From Sphingomonas sp. S-NIH.Pt15_0812 (GTDB lineage: Bacteria; Pseudomonadota; Alphaproteobacteria; Sphingomonadales; Sphingomonadaceae): a stretch of 12,067 nucleotides of DNA. The stretch covers positions 1 to 12,067 of the forward strand of contig NZ_QLJH01000055.1 in assembly GCF_003951315.1 (NCBI RefSeq), in the 5' to 3' direction. Below the pieces are notes generated by a model. It was not told where the DNA came from. It searched no databases and saw nothing but the letters and a program-made list of their open reading frames with translations. This document shows, in pieces, positions 1 to 6,509 of this stretch. The stretch's first letter is position 1; each line of letters begins with the position of its first letter. The position numbers were made by a program, and so were the translations under genes.

Positions 1-63
1 CCCGCCCTCCTGCTCGCGCAGTACCGCGATGATCTGCTCCTCGCTGAACCTACTCTTCTTCAC
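1..63 (-). CDS. IS3-family transposase OrfA, N-terminal fragment (cut by window edge)
   Basis: Only about 21 codons are present. On the minus strand a GTG start at 63 gives VKKSRFSEEQIIAVLREQEG, the usual N-terminus of the helix-turn-helix OrfA protein of IS3-family elements (HTH_Tnp_1/IS911 type). OrfA binds the element ends and is normally fused by programmed frameshifting to the OrfB DDE catalytic part, which is not visible here. A GAGGAG-like ribosome-binding site lies just upstream. An identical fragment sits at the other window end. The family is clear; which IS it is cannot be named. Confidence 0.8.
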   Translation of the reverse strand, partial: MKKSRFSEEQIIAVLREQEGG

Positions 64-125
64 GTCCGTCTCCTCACGAAGGCGGACTCTAGCTCAAATT
101 GGCGGAGTTTCAGGGGAGCACGTCA
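1..125 (-). mobile_element. IS3-family element, 5' terminal part (left copy)
   Basis: This is the upstream end of an IS3-family insertion sequence, read on the minus strand and cut by the window edge. Its tip on that strand is TGACGTGCTCCCCTGA, with the TG start usual for the family, followed by an untranslated leader and the first codons of orfA. Positions 1-126 are an exact reverse complement of 11941-12066, so the same element bounds both window ends in opposite orientation. The inner flank begins near position 126. The target duplication lies outside the window and cannot be checked. Confidence 0.85.
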
Positions 126-232
126 AAGGAAGACCAAACGGCACCCTATCAAACGGCACCGCAGAAGCTCCAAAGAAGATTGAATCTCTATTTTTTGTAT
201 CTGCGTTAGGTGCGCCTGCGAGGCGGTGTAGG
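126..232. other. Short host segment between IS3 and IS66 elements
   Basis: About 107 bases of non-IS sequence remain between the two elements. It contains a direct repeat CAAACGGCACC (135-145 and 150-160, period 15). A plus-strand frame is open through it and, once the IS66 element and one copy of its 7-base duplication are removed, continues in phase into 3885-3959 to a TGA stop. I do not recognise the resulting roughly 60-residue tail. It may be the end of a gene interrupted by both elements, or chance. Confidence 0.35.
226..232. repeat. IS66 target-site duplication, left copy (GTGTAGG)
   Basis: GTGTAGG lies directly outside the terminal repeat that starts at 233. The same seven bases lie directly outside the other terminus at 3878-3884. 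IS66 elements usually make 8-base duplications; here seven match exactly and the eighth differs in either register. Confidence 0.8.
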
Positions 233-280
233 GTAAGCGTCCGGCCTGACCCGTCCGCGCATTGGTAGGCTGAGTTATCT

Positions 281-1177
281 TCAGTCGGATTGACCAATAA
301 GAACTGCATCGTTGAACAGCGCCTCGCCATTCACCATTTTTATCCAGTAAAAGCCACGCATGAAGCCGTCTGGCTTCTCGACCGCCGCGTCGAGACCGAA
401 CTGGCCGATCAGATGCCAAGACTCCAGCTCCCGCATGAAGTCAGGCGCATTCATCGCATCATAGTCGTCCCACGCCAGACAACGGTACCGGCGCTCGCAC
501 TCGCGTCGCATGTCGCCTGTTTGCAGTGGTTGCGGCCAACCGCCCACTTGCCACGCTGCCCCCTTAGAGTAGCTCGGACTGATGTCCCAATACCAACTCT
601 CGAATTCGCGATTGTCATCAGCTTGTCCCGCGTCGTCTTCGGATTGGAGAGCCTCGTAGGTTGCCAGGCGTTCAAAGTGTATCCACTGACGCACCTGCTT
701 TTCGCTAGCCAAGCCAGCGGTTCGCGCGCTGCATGGGACGTAGACCACGCGACCTAGCATCTGATCGAACCCTCCCCACTCGTTCCGGCCGACGAAGAAG
801 AGGAGGTGTCCCGATGACGGCAACCATTCGATGTCATCCCGGCCCTCAAGGTCATGAAGCGCGATCTGCGCGACGAAGGTGAGCCGTTCTCCTTGGTGGG
901 TAGGCCATAGGGAGTTGTCGCACTCCGCAGGTTGTCCACCCAGCCAAGAGGAAGTGGGCTCACTGGCAAAGCCGCCGAGGTGGCCCATTTTCCGGGTCTG
1001 GAGCTTCGCCAGCTTGAGACGTGCAACGGTGTACGGCGATCGCGGGATGGGTTTCCCGTCGATGTCATGCTCGCCTCTCAAGTAGTGAATGGCGAACTCA
1101 GGATCAATCGCCCGCCCGCGATCCAGCTTCTCGATAAAGAGCCGCAACCCAGGAATCAGATCGATAAGCCGTGCCAT
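281..1177 (-). CDS. DUF1963 (YwqG-like) protein, IS66 passenger
   Basis: The 298-residue protein is recognised as DUF1963/YwqG family by a chain of conserved pieces: KMGHLGG near 63-69, a WP at 91-92, LTFVAQIALHDL at 99-110, LPSSGHLLFFVG at 119-130, QVGGWPQPLQ at 210-219, LIGQFGLD at 256-263 and a terminal FYWI. No signal peptide or membrane segment is seen, so it is probably cytoplasmic. The family has no firmly established biochemical role. I chose the ATG at 1177 because GGGGGA precedes it and the family-like sequence starts there; the frame is open to 1375, but that extension runs into tnpC and has no family character. It lies 110 bases after tnpC on the same strand and inside the IS66 terminal repeats, so it probably moves with the element and may be co-transcribed with the tnp genes. 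Confidence 0.85.
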   Translation of the reverse strand: MARLIDLIPGLRLFIEKLDRGRAIDPEFAIHYLRGEHDIDGKPIPRSPYTVARLKLAKLQTRKMGHLGGFASEPTSSWLGGQPAECDNSLWPTHQGERLTFVAQIALHDLEGRDDIEWLPSSGHLLFFVGRNEWGGFDQMLGRVVYVPCSARTAGLASEKQVRQWIHFERLATYEALQSEDDAGQADDNREFESWYWDISPSYSKGAAWQVGGWPQPLQTGDMRRECERRYRCLAWDDYDAMNAPDFMRELESWHLIGQFGLDAAVEKPDGFMRGFYWIKMVNGEALFNDAVLIGQSD

Positions 1178-1287
1178 GGTCCCCCAGACATCAGAGCAAA
1201 CCGCTTGCAACATCAAGGTTGCTGATGAGCCAACTCGATTGAAAAGCGGAAAGTACGGAACCCAGCCGACCGGCCCGGCACCGGCGG

Positions 1288-2910
1288 CTATGGTGCGAAG
1301 CGCCAAGGCGTCAGTTCGCCAATGCGGTTTATCGGGTGCCCATCGGCGATGCGGGTGAGCACGTCGCGCAGCCAAGCTTCAGGGTCGACGAAGTTGAGCC
1401 GGGCGGTCTGGATGAGTGTGTAAATCGCCGCTGCCCGCTCACCGCCCTTGTCCGAGCCGGCGAAGAGGTAGTTCTTGCGGCCGAGTGCAACGGGGCGGAG
1501 GCAATTCTCGGCGCGGTTGTTGTCCGCCTCGAGCCGCGCGTCGTCGCAGAAGCGGGTCAGTGCCGCGCGGCGCTTGACGGCATAGCGGATGGCGTCCGCC
1601 AGCGCGCCCTTGCCCGAGATGCGGCGCATGGTGTCCTCGGCCCAGTTGAAGAAGCCGTCCACGCTCACCCTGACAACCTGCCGTCGGTTGAGCCGGTCCG
1701 CCAACGGCAGCCTGCGCCCTAGCTCCTCCGCCTCGTACATGAGGTCGATCATGCTGACGCCGGTGCGCGCCGTAGTGGAGCCTGTCGCCTTCCACACGTC
1801 GTAGATCTTGCGCCTGACATGTGCCCAGCATGCCACCTCGACGATGGGACCGGGTTGACGGCGTACGTCGTACAGCTGGTCGTAGCCCGTATAGCCGTCT
1901 GCCTGCAGGAAGCCGCTGAACCCGGTGAGGTGCGCGCGCGGTCGCTCGCCCTTGCGGTCGGGCGTGTAGAAGTAGGCCGCTGCTGGCGGGCCTATGCCCT
2001 GCCAGCCCCGGTCGTCGCGGGCATAAACCCAGAGCCTGCCGGTCTTGGTTTTGCCAGTGCCCGGCGCCAGTACCGGAACTGGCGTGTCGTCGGTGTGGAT
2101 CTTGTTGGCCGCGAACACGTGAGCACGGATGTGCTCAACCAGCGGCTGGAGCAGCCAGCTGACCTGGCCGACCCAGTCGGCCATGGTGGAGCGGTCGAGG
2201 TCGACACCCTCGCGAGCGTAGATCTCTGCCTGCCGGTAGAGCGGGAGGTGGTCGGCGTACTTCGACACCAGCACGTGCGCGAGCAGGCCGGGACCTGCCT
2301 TGCCGCGCGGGATGGGCAGCGCCGGTGCGGGTGCCTGGGAGATGGCGTCGCAGCGCTGACAGGCGAGCTTGGGGCGGACATGCCGGACAACCTGGAAGCG
2401 GCCGGGCACATACTCCAGCACCTCGGTCACGTCCTCGCCCAGTGCCGACATGGTCCCGCCACATGCGCCGCAGCCGTCAGCATGCGGAGCGGCGTGGACC
2501 ACCTCATGTCGCGGCAGGTGGTCGGGTAGCGGCAGGCGCTTCGACTTGCGCTTCTCGCGGACGGGCGGTGCGATGCCTGCGTCAGCGGACGCGCTGGTCG
2601 CCTCGGCCTCGACCGTCTCCAGCTCTTCGAGCCGCAGCTCCAGCTGCTCGATCTCGCGGGTGAGTCGCTCGGACGACTGGCCAAACTGCATCCGCCGTAG
2701 CCGCGCCAGCTGGACCTTGAGCTTCTCGATCTCCAGCGCAGTCAGCTGGATGGTCGCCTTGGCCGCGCGAAGCTCGGCCGAAGTGCTGGCCAGCTCGGCA
2801 GCCGTGGCAACGCGGGCTTGCTCGACGGTCGCTAAGCGGTCCTGCAACGCCTGTGCGAAGGCGCGCAGCTCGTCCGGGTCGGAGGGGAGATCGACCATCG
2901 CCAGCGACAT
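1288..2910 (-). CDS. tnpC: IS66-family transposase TnpC (DDE)
   Basis: This is the catalytic transposase of the IS66 element, 540 residues, full length for the family. In order: a coiled-coil leucine-zipper region at about 25-105 (LZ_Tnp_IS66), a zinc finger with C147/C150 and C184/C187, the DDE core, and the IS66 C-terminal domain ending in TPWRFAP. Acidic residues in the expected motifs are D274 or D275 (IHTDDTPV), D338 (FLQADGY) and E468 (NNRAEN). I chose the ATG at 2910, preceded by an AGGATGG-like site, over an upstream GTG at 2925. It lies 57 bases after tnpB on the same strand. No frameshift or stop interrupts it, so it is predicted to be functional together with TnpA and TnpB. Confidence 0.95.
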   Translation of the reverse strand: MSLAMVDLPSDPDELRAFAQALQDRLATVEQARVATAAELASTSAELRAAKATIQLTALEIEKLKVQLARLRRMQFGQSSERLTREIEQLELRLEELETVEAEATSASADAGIAPPVREKRKSKRLPLPDHLPRHEVVHAAPHADGCGACGGTMSALGEDVTEVLEYVPGRFQVVRHVRPKLACQRCDAISQAPAPALPIPRGKAGPGLLAHVLVSKYADHLPLYRQAEIYAREGVDLDRSTMADWVGQVSWLLQPLVEHIRAHVFAANKIHTDDTPVPVLAPGTGKTKTGRLWVYARDDRGWQGIGPPAAAYFYTPDRKGERPRAHLTGFSGFLQADGYTGYDQLYDVRRQPGPIVEVACWAHVRRKIYDVWKATGSTTARTGVSMIDLMYEAEELGRRLPLADRLNRRQVVRVSVDGFFNWAEDTMRRISGKGALADAIRYAVKRRAALTRFCDDARLEADNNRAENCLRPVALGRKNYLFAGSDKGGERAAAIYTLIQTARLNFVDPEAWLRDVLTRIADGHPINRIGELTPWRFAP

Positions 2911-2967
2911 GACCCATCCTATCACCGGACCGACTCAGGCCAAGCGAAAAGGACGGAAAAGCGCCGT

Positions 2968-3321
2968 TTAGATGAGAGTCGGCGCGGTCACCGGGGCCGG
3001 CGCTACGGTGCGTCGCCAGTCGATACCCGCGATGAGCAGCGCCAGCTGCGCGGGGCTGAGCACGATGCCGCCGTCGACCAGTGGCGGCCACACGAACCGA
3101 CCCTTTTCCAGCCGCTTGGCGAACAGGCACATGCCCGAGCCGTCCCAGTAGAGCGCCTTCAGATAGTCGCCGCGCTTGCCCCGAAATACGAACAGGTGTC
3201 CGGAATACGGATCGGCGGCGAGCACCTGACTAGCGAGCGCGGTCAATCCGTCGAAGCCCTTCTGCATGCTCACCGGCTTGCAGGCGAGATACACCTTGGT
3301 GCCCGGCGCCAGCGCTATCAC
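2968..3321 (-). CDS. tnpB: IS66 Orf2-like protein TnpB
   Basis: The 117-residue protein is a typical IS66 Orf2/TnpB (PF05717), with the recognisable pieces VYLACKPVSMQKGFDGL near 10-26, GHLFVFRGKRGDYLKALYWD near 41-60 and CLFAKRLEKGRFVWP near 65-79. Family members are needed for IS66 transposition, but their biochemical role is not settled. The length matches the family norm of about 115. The start is a GTG that overlaps the tnpA stop in a four-base GTGA, which suggests translational coupling to tnpA. It is intact. Confidence 0.93.
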   Translation of the reverse strand: MIALAPGTKVYLACKPVSMQKGFDGLTALASQVLAADPYSGHLFVFRGKRGDYLKALYWDGSGMCLFAKRLEKGRFVWPPLVDGGIVLSPAQLALLIAGIDWRRTVAPAPVTAPTLI

Positions 3322-3779
3322 GACGCATGCCCCAACGCCCTCAGCACGCGGGCGAGCGCCTTCTCATTGACGTAGCTGTCGACCGACACCCGCACGCCAG
3401 CCGGCAGATCGATGTCGATGCCGCCCGGACGGCTTCCCGGATGAGGGCGGATCAGGTCTTCCACCGGTGCGGCAGGTGGCGACGGCTTGGGCGATGCCGG
3501 TGCCGGCGTTGCTGGCGTTAGCGCCGTGCCGGGCTTGGCATGGTCGGTGTCCACCACCACGCCATAGGGGATGAACTGCAACGGCTCGCTGGCGATGTTT
3601 GCCGCCTTCCGATGCGCCGACCGCCAGTTGTAGATGAGGCTCTCGGCAATGCCGAGCCGTCGGGACACCTCGCGCACCGTCACGCCTGGCGCCGACGCCT
3701 CGGCGACCACCGCCGCCTTCTCCGCCTCGCTGTACGTCCGCCTGCGCTCCGTTCGGGTGATGACCTCCATCCGCCCCAT
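3318..3779 (-). CDS. tnpA: IS66 TnpA, helix-turn-helix accessory protein
   Basis: The 153-residue protein begins MGRMEVITRTERRRTYSEAE. A helix-turn-helix of the transposase-8/IS3-OrfA type follows at about 15-55 (AAVVAEASAPGVTVREVSRR and LGIAESLIYNWRS). Then comes a Pro/Ala-rich linker and a conserved C-terminal segment (GGIDIDLPAGVRVSVDSYVN, ALARVLRALG) typical of IS66 Orf1. It is thought to bind the element ends. The ATG at 3779 is chosen because an AAGGAGG site lies 7 bases upstream; the frame is open to 3818, but the extra residues encode the hairpin carrying that site. It is the first gene of the tnpA-tnpB-tnpC unit and overlaps tnpB by four bases. Confidence 0.92.
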   Translation of the reverse strand: MGRMEVITRTERRRTYSEAEKAAVVAEASAPGVTVREVSRRLGIAESLIYNWRSAHRKAANIASEPLQFIPYGVVVDTDHAKPGTALTPATPAPASPKPSPPAAPVEDLIRPHPGSRPGGIDIDLPAGVRVSVDSYVNEKALARVLRALGHAS

Positions 3780-3787
3780 CTCCTGAC

Positions 3788-3810
3788 CTCCTTCTGGACT
3801 CCAGAAGGAG
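3788..3810 (-). promoter_or_regulatory. Hairpin overlapping the tnpA ribosome-binding site
   Basis: A perfect 10-base inverted repeat (CTCCTTCTGG and CCAGAAGGAG) with a 3-base loop lies just upstream of tnpA. In the tnpA mRNA the 3' arm contains most of the AAGGAGG Shine-Dalgarno sequence (3793-3787), so folding would hide it. Such hairpins are known in other insertion sequences to stop translation of transcripts entering from outside. That role is inferred here. Confidence 0.55.
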
Positions 3811-3877
3811 ACCAACACAGGTCTCGGCTTCGCCGGCTACGTCCCACCCGACAACACGCGGCTCACCGGACGGTTAC

Positions 3878-3884
3878 GTGTAGG
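3878..3884. repeat. IS66 target-site duplication, right copy (GTGTAGG)
   Basis: GTGTAGG directly follows the terminal TTAC of the IS66 element and equals the seven bases at 226-232. It marks the right insertion boundary. Confidence 0.8.
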
Positions 3885-3971
3885 CGCATTGCAGATCACC
3901 GCTGGCGAGTGACCTACAACGGTGGTTTTTTAGGAATCAAAGAGGGAATTGAAATCTGAGAAGCGATCGGC

Positions 3972-4871
3972 CTAGTTGATCGCCAAATTGCCGATCGAGT
4001 GCCGGAGCTGTCGCATATCTCGCATCGGAGGCGCCCCGAACTGGCGCAGATACTCGCGGCTGAACTGCGAGGCGCTTTCATAACCAACAGCAAAGGCGAC
4101 ATCGGAGGCACTGCGGTCACCGGCGAGCAGCAACTGGCGCGCTTCCTGAAGCCGCAACTGTTTCTGATACTGGATCGGACTGAGACCTGTCAGCGCTACG
4201 AAGTGGCGGTGGAGGCTCGCCCGGCTCATACCGGCGGTGTCGCACAATGCCTCGATCCTGAGGCGGGTGTCGCGGTGGTCGCGGATCCACTCCACCGCGC
4301 GGCGGATGCGGCCAAGCGCACCCTCGGGTTGGGCGATGTGGCGCAGCAGCCGACTTTGTGGCCCTTGCAGGAGACGATAGAGTAATTCGCGCTCGGCCAT
4401 CGGAGCCAGTGCTGGAATGTCATCGGGCGCGTCGAGCAAAGTCAGCAGGCGTAGCAGCGTGTCGCGTAGCGTCTGGGTCATCGGGTTGAGCGTGATCCCG
4501 CTACCGGGCGTGTCGGTATCGCGGATCGCGGGCATCGTCGCGGCGATATCCGCCAGCAACGCAGGGTCGAGCGTCAGCGACACCGCAACATAGGGGCGGC
4601 CGTCCTCGTCATCGTGGATCTGCCCGCTAAGTGGCAGGTCGAGCGCGCTGATGAGATACTGCGCCGTGTCGTAGCGCAGAAGGTTGTCGTGGATGGCCAC
4701 GTCCTTGGCCCCCTGTAGGATGAAGCAAATCATCGAGCGGTAGAGGCAGGGCGACGTGCCTTCGGTCGCCTGACCGACGCCGATCTCTAATCGGGGAATG
4801 GCGGTCGGGTGAGAGCCCTCGCGGCCGTGACGGAGGGCGATGTCGATGTGCGGCTGAAGCTGCCCGGTCAT
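3972..4871 (-). CDS. AraC-family transcriptional regulator (AraC_N type)
   Basis: The 299-residue protein has an N-terminal cupin-like AraC_N domain at about 20-165 (PCLYRSMICFILQGAKDVAI, then YDTAQYLISALDLPLSGQI). A C-terminal double helix-turn-helix follows at about 187-287, with RIEALCDTAGMSRASLHRHF, LTGLSPIQYQKQLRLQEAR and SDVAFAVGYESASQFSREY. Regulators of this subtype often control an adjacent divergent oxidoreductase gene, as here: the SDR gene starts 167 bases away on the other strand. I chose the ATG at 4871; the frame is open to 5024, but the upstream residues are basic and unlike the family. The effector is unknown, and a small molecule handled by the neighbouring enzymes is the natural guess. 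Confidence 0.9.
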   Translation of the reverse strand: MTGQLQPHIDIALRHGREGSHPTAIPRLEIGVGQATEGTSPCLYRSMICFILQGAKDVAIHDNLLRYDTAQYLISALDLPLSGQIHDDEDGRPYVAVSLTLDPALLADIAATMPAIRDTDTPGSGITLNPMTQTLRDTLLRLLTLLDAPDDIPALAPMAERELLYRLLQGPQSRLLRHIAQPEGALGRIRRAVEWIRDHRDTRLRIEALCDTAGMSRASLHRHFVALTGLSPIQYQKQLRLQEARQLLLAGDRSASDVAFAVGYESASQFSREYLRQFGAPPMRDMRQLRHSIGNLAIN

Positions 4872-5038
4872 GCCGAGGATATGCCTGCGCGCGTCCCGCC
4901 TGCCAAGAGCTTGAGACGATCGGGCAAGGATTTGGGAGCATCGAAGGCGCGGCGACCTGAGGCGCGGCTTATCTCGCTGGCATCGGAGACGACGCCGGAA
5001 CGGTGCTTCCTCCACGATCATCAAAGGAAGGCCCTATC
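4872..5038. promoter_or_regulatory. Divergent intergenic region between araC-type gene and SDR operon
   Basis: The 167 bases between the two divergent starts must hold both promoters and the likely regulator sites. I see GACGATCGGGCAAGGAT at about 4915-4931 and a GCGCGG direct repeat at 4947-4952 and 4961-4966 as possible binding elements, and no convincing -35/-10 pair. An AAGGAAG ribosome-binding site at 5024-5030 sets the SDR start 8 bases downstream. Confidence 0.4.
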
Positions 5039-5797
5039 ATGACGCAAAAGATCGCAATCATCACTGGCGCGAGCCGCGGCCTGGGTCGCAGCATGGCGCT
5101 GCACCTGGCCCATCGCGGCGTCGGCGTAATCGGGACCTACCTTAACAGCACTGCCGAGGCCGAAACCCTGGTAGCCGAGATCGAGGCGGCGGGCGGCAAG
5201 GCGGCGATGCTGAAGCTCGACGTCAGCGATACCACGAGCTTCCCCGCCTTCGCTGCATCGGCCACTGAGACGCTGAAGACTACCTACGACGCCGAGGGCT
5301 TCGACCATCTGGTCAACAATGCCGGCGAGGGTGTTCATGCTCCCGTCGCCGACGCTACCGAGGCCCAGTTCGATCAGATGATCGATATGCACCTGCGCGG
5401 CCCGCTGTTCCTGACGCAGGCGCTGCTCCCGCTCCTGAATGACGGCGGGCGCATCTTGAACGTCTCGACCGCTTTCACGCGCACCACGATGGCTGGTTTC
5501 GGACTTTATGCCGCGGCCAAGGCGGGGCTCGAAACACTGACCCGTTTCATGGCCGTCGAGCTGGGCGCGCGCCGGATACGGGTCAATGCGATCGCGCCGG
5601 GCGCTATCGCCACCGACTTCGGCGGCGGCGGGGTGCGCGACGACAAGCACGTCAACGCTCACGTCGCCGGCACCATCGCACTGGGCCGCGTTGGGCAGGC
5701 CGACGACATCGGCGGGGCTGTCGCCGCGATCCTGTCCGACGATCTCCACTGGGCAAACGGCACGACGTTCGACGTGTCGGGCGGCCAGTCGCTCTGA
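5039..5797 (+). CDS. Short-chain dehydrogenase/reductase (SDR)
   Basis: The 252-residue protein is a classical NAD(P)-dependent SDR with a Rossmann fold. The cofactor motif is TGASRGLG (9-16), NNAG is at 93-96, the catalytic Ser is S143 (NVS), the active-site pair is Y157-AAA-K161, and VNAIAPG (182-188) is the usual post-catalytic segment. Length is normal and all key residues are present. R13 after TGAS and the lack of an acidic residue at the end of the second strand hint at NADPH preference, which is inference. The ATG at 5039 has AAGGAAG 8 bases upstream; an earlier in-frame ATG at 5003 lacks family sequence. It is the first gene of a plus-strand run with the GST (16 bases on) and hydrolase genes, divergent from the AraC-type gene. 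The substrate is probably a reactive carbonyl or quinone. Confidence 0.93.
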   Translation: MTQKIAIITGASRGLGRSMALHLAHRGVGVIGTYLNSTAEAETLVAEIEAAGGKAAMLKLDVSDTTSFPAFAASATETLKTTYDAEGFDHLVNNAGEGVHAPVADATEAQFDQMIDMHLRGPLFLTQALLPLLNDGGRILNVSTAFTRTTMAGFGLYAAAKAGLETLTRFMAVELGARRIRVNAIAPGAIATDFGGGGVRDDKHVNAHVAGTIALGRVGQADDIGGAVAAILSDDLHWANGTTFDVSGGQSL

Positions 5798-5813
5798 TCC
5801 CGGGAGAACACGC

Positions 5814-6482
5814 ATGACCGATCTCACCCTCATCAGCCATCCGCTGTGCCCGTTCGTCCAGCGCGCCGCGATCCTGCTGCTCGAAAAGGGCGTACCCTGC
5901 AAACGCATCAACGTCGATCTGTCGGCCAAGCCCGACTGGTTCCTGGCGCTGTCGCCCACCGGCAAGGTGCCGGTGCTGAAGGTGCGCCAGAGCGACGGCC
6001 GCGACGCCGTCCTGTTCGAGAGCGTCGTCATCGCCGAGTATCTGAACGAGACGCAAGCCGGCGCGCCGATGTACCCGGACGACGCGCTCGCCCGCGCGCG
6101 GCACCGGGCGTGGATCGAGTTTGCCACCCAGACCCAGACCGAGGGCTGGTTCTTCCTCCACGCCGTCGACACCGCGACCGCCGACCACCGCCGCACCGCC
6201 TTCCGCGAAAAGCTGCGCAAGCTGGAGGCCGAGCTTGGCGAGGGGCCGTACTTTGCCGGTGCCGACTTCTGCATGGTCGACGCGGTGTTCGCGCCGATGT
6301 TCCGGTACTTCGGCATCATCGATCCCGCCGTGGCGAAAACGATCTTCGACGGCCTGCCGCGCGTCAACGCCTGGCGCGCCGCGCTCGCCGACCGGCCGAG
6401 CGTCAAAGACGCCGTCGTCGCCGACTATGCCGAACGATTCCGCGACCACCTGCGCCAGCACGGCGCGCTGATCGCCGCCTGA
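5814..6482 (+). CDS. Glutathione S-transferase family protein (Cys-type)
   Basis: The 222-residue cytosolic GST has a thioredoxin-like N-terminal domain with HPLCPFVQR (9-17), where C12 sits at the catalytic position as in omega-like and other Cys-type bacterial GSTs. It also has the cis-proline motif VPV (52-54) and glutathione-binding ES (69-70). The all-helical C-terminal domain carries the conserved capping stretch ADFCMVDAVFAPM (150-162). Cys-type members often do glutathione-dependent reduction or dehalogenation rather than simple conjugation. A GGGAG site lies 8 bases before the ATG. It sits 16 bases after the SDR gene and 27 before the hydrolase gene, so an operon is very likely. The pairing suggests detoxification of electrophiles; the exact substrate is unknown. 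Confidence 0.92.
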   Translation: MTDLTLISHPLCPFVQRAAILLLEKGVPCKRINVDLSAKPDWFLALSPTGKVPVLKVRQSDGRDAVLFESVVIAEYLNETQAGAPMYPDDALARARHRAWIEFATQTQTEGWFFLHAVDTATADHRRTAFREKLRKLEAELGEGPYFAGADFCMVDAVFAPMFRYFGIIDPAVAKTIFDGLPRVNAWRAALADRPSVKDAVVADYAERFRDHLRQHGALIAA

Positions 6483-6509
6483 ACCGCCTATATTCCAGGA
6501 GTGAATACG

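Larger units (their letters stand above)
233..3877 (-). mobile_element. IS66-family element with passenger gene (tnpA-tnpB-tnpC-DUF1963)
   Basis: The element is about 3.6 kb and is read on the minus strand. Its left terminus starts GTAAGCGTCCGG at 233; the reverse complement of its right terminus, ending at 3877, starts GTAACCGTCCGG, so 11 of the 12 outermost bases match, with weaker similarity inward. Both termini abut GTGTAGG. Gene order on the minus strand is tnpA, tnpB, tnpC, the canonical IS66 set, then a DUF1963 gene that ends 48 bases before the terminus. No second copy of the terminal repeat is visible between tnpC and the DUF1963 gene, so that gene is inside the element. All three tnp frames are open and the DDE residues are present, so the element may still be active. 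Confidence 0.85.

Noticed and set aside
1178..1375. Upstream extension of the DUF1963 frame to an ATG-type start at 1375
   Set aside because: It overlaps the end of tnpC, has no family-like sequence, and the ATG at 1177 has a good GGGGGA site.
1819..2529. Plus-strand open frame of 236 codons opposite tnpC
   Set aside because: The tnpC frame carries the full IS66 domain set, so the opposite frame is a shadow.
5021..6406. Long minus-strand open frame of 461 codons opposite the SDR and GST genes
   Set aside because: It is the antisense shadow of two well-identified GC-rich genes; its translation shows no domain.
5652..6461. Minus-strand open frame of 269 codons opposite the GST gene
   Set aside because: Antisense shadow of high-GC coding sequence with no recognisable motifs.
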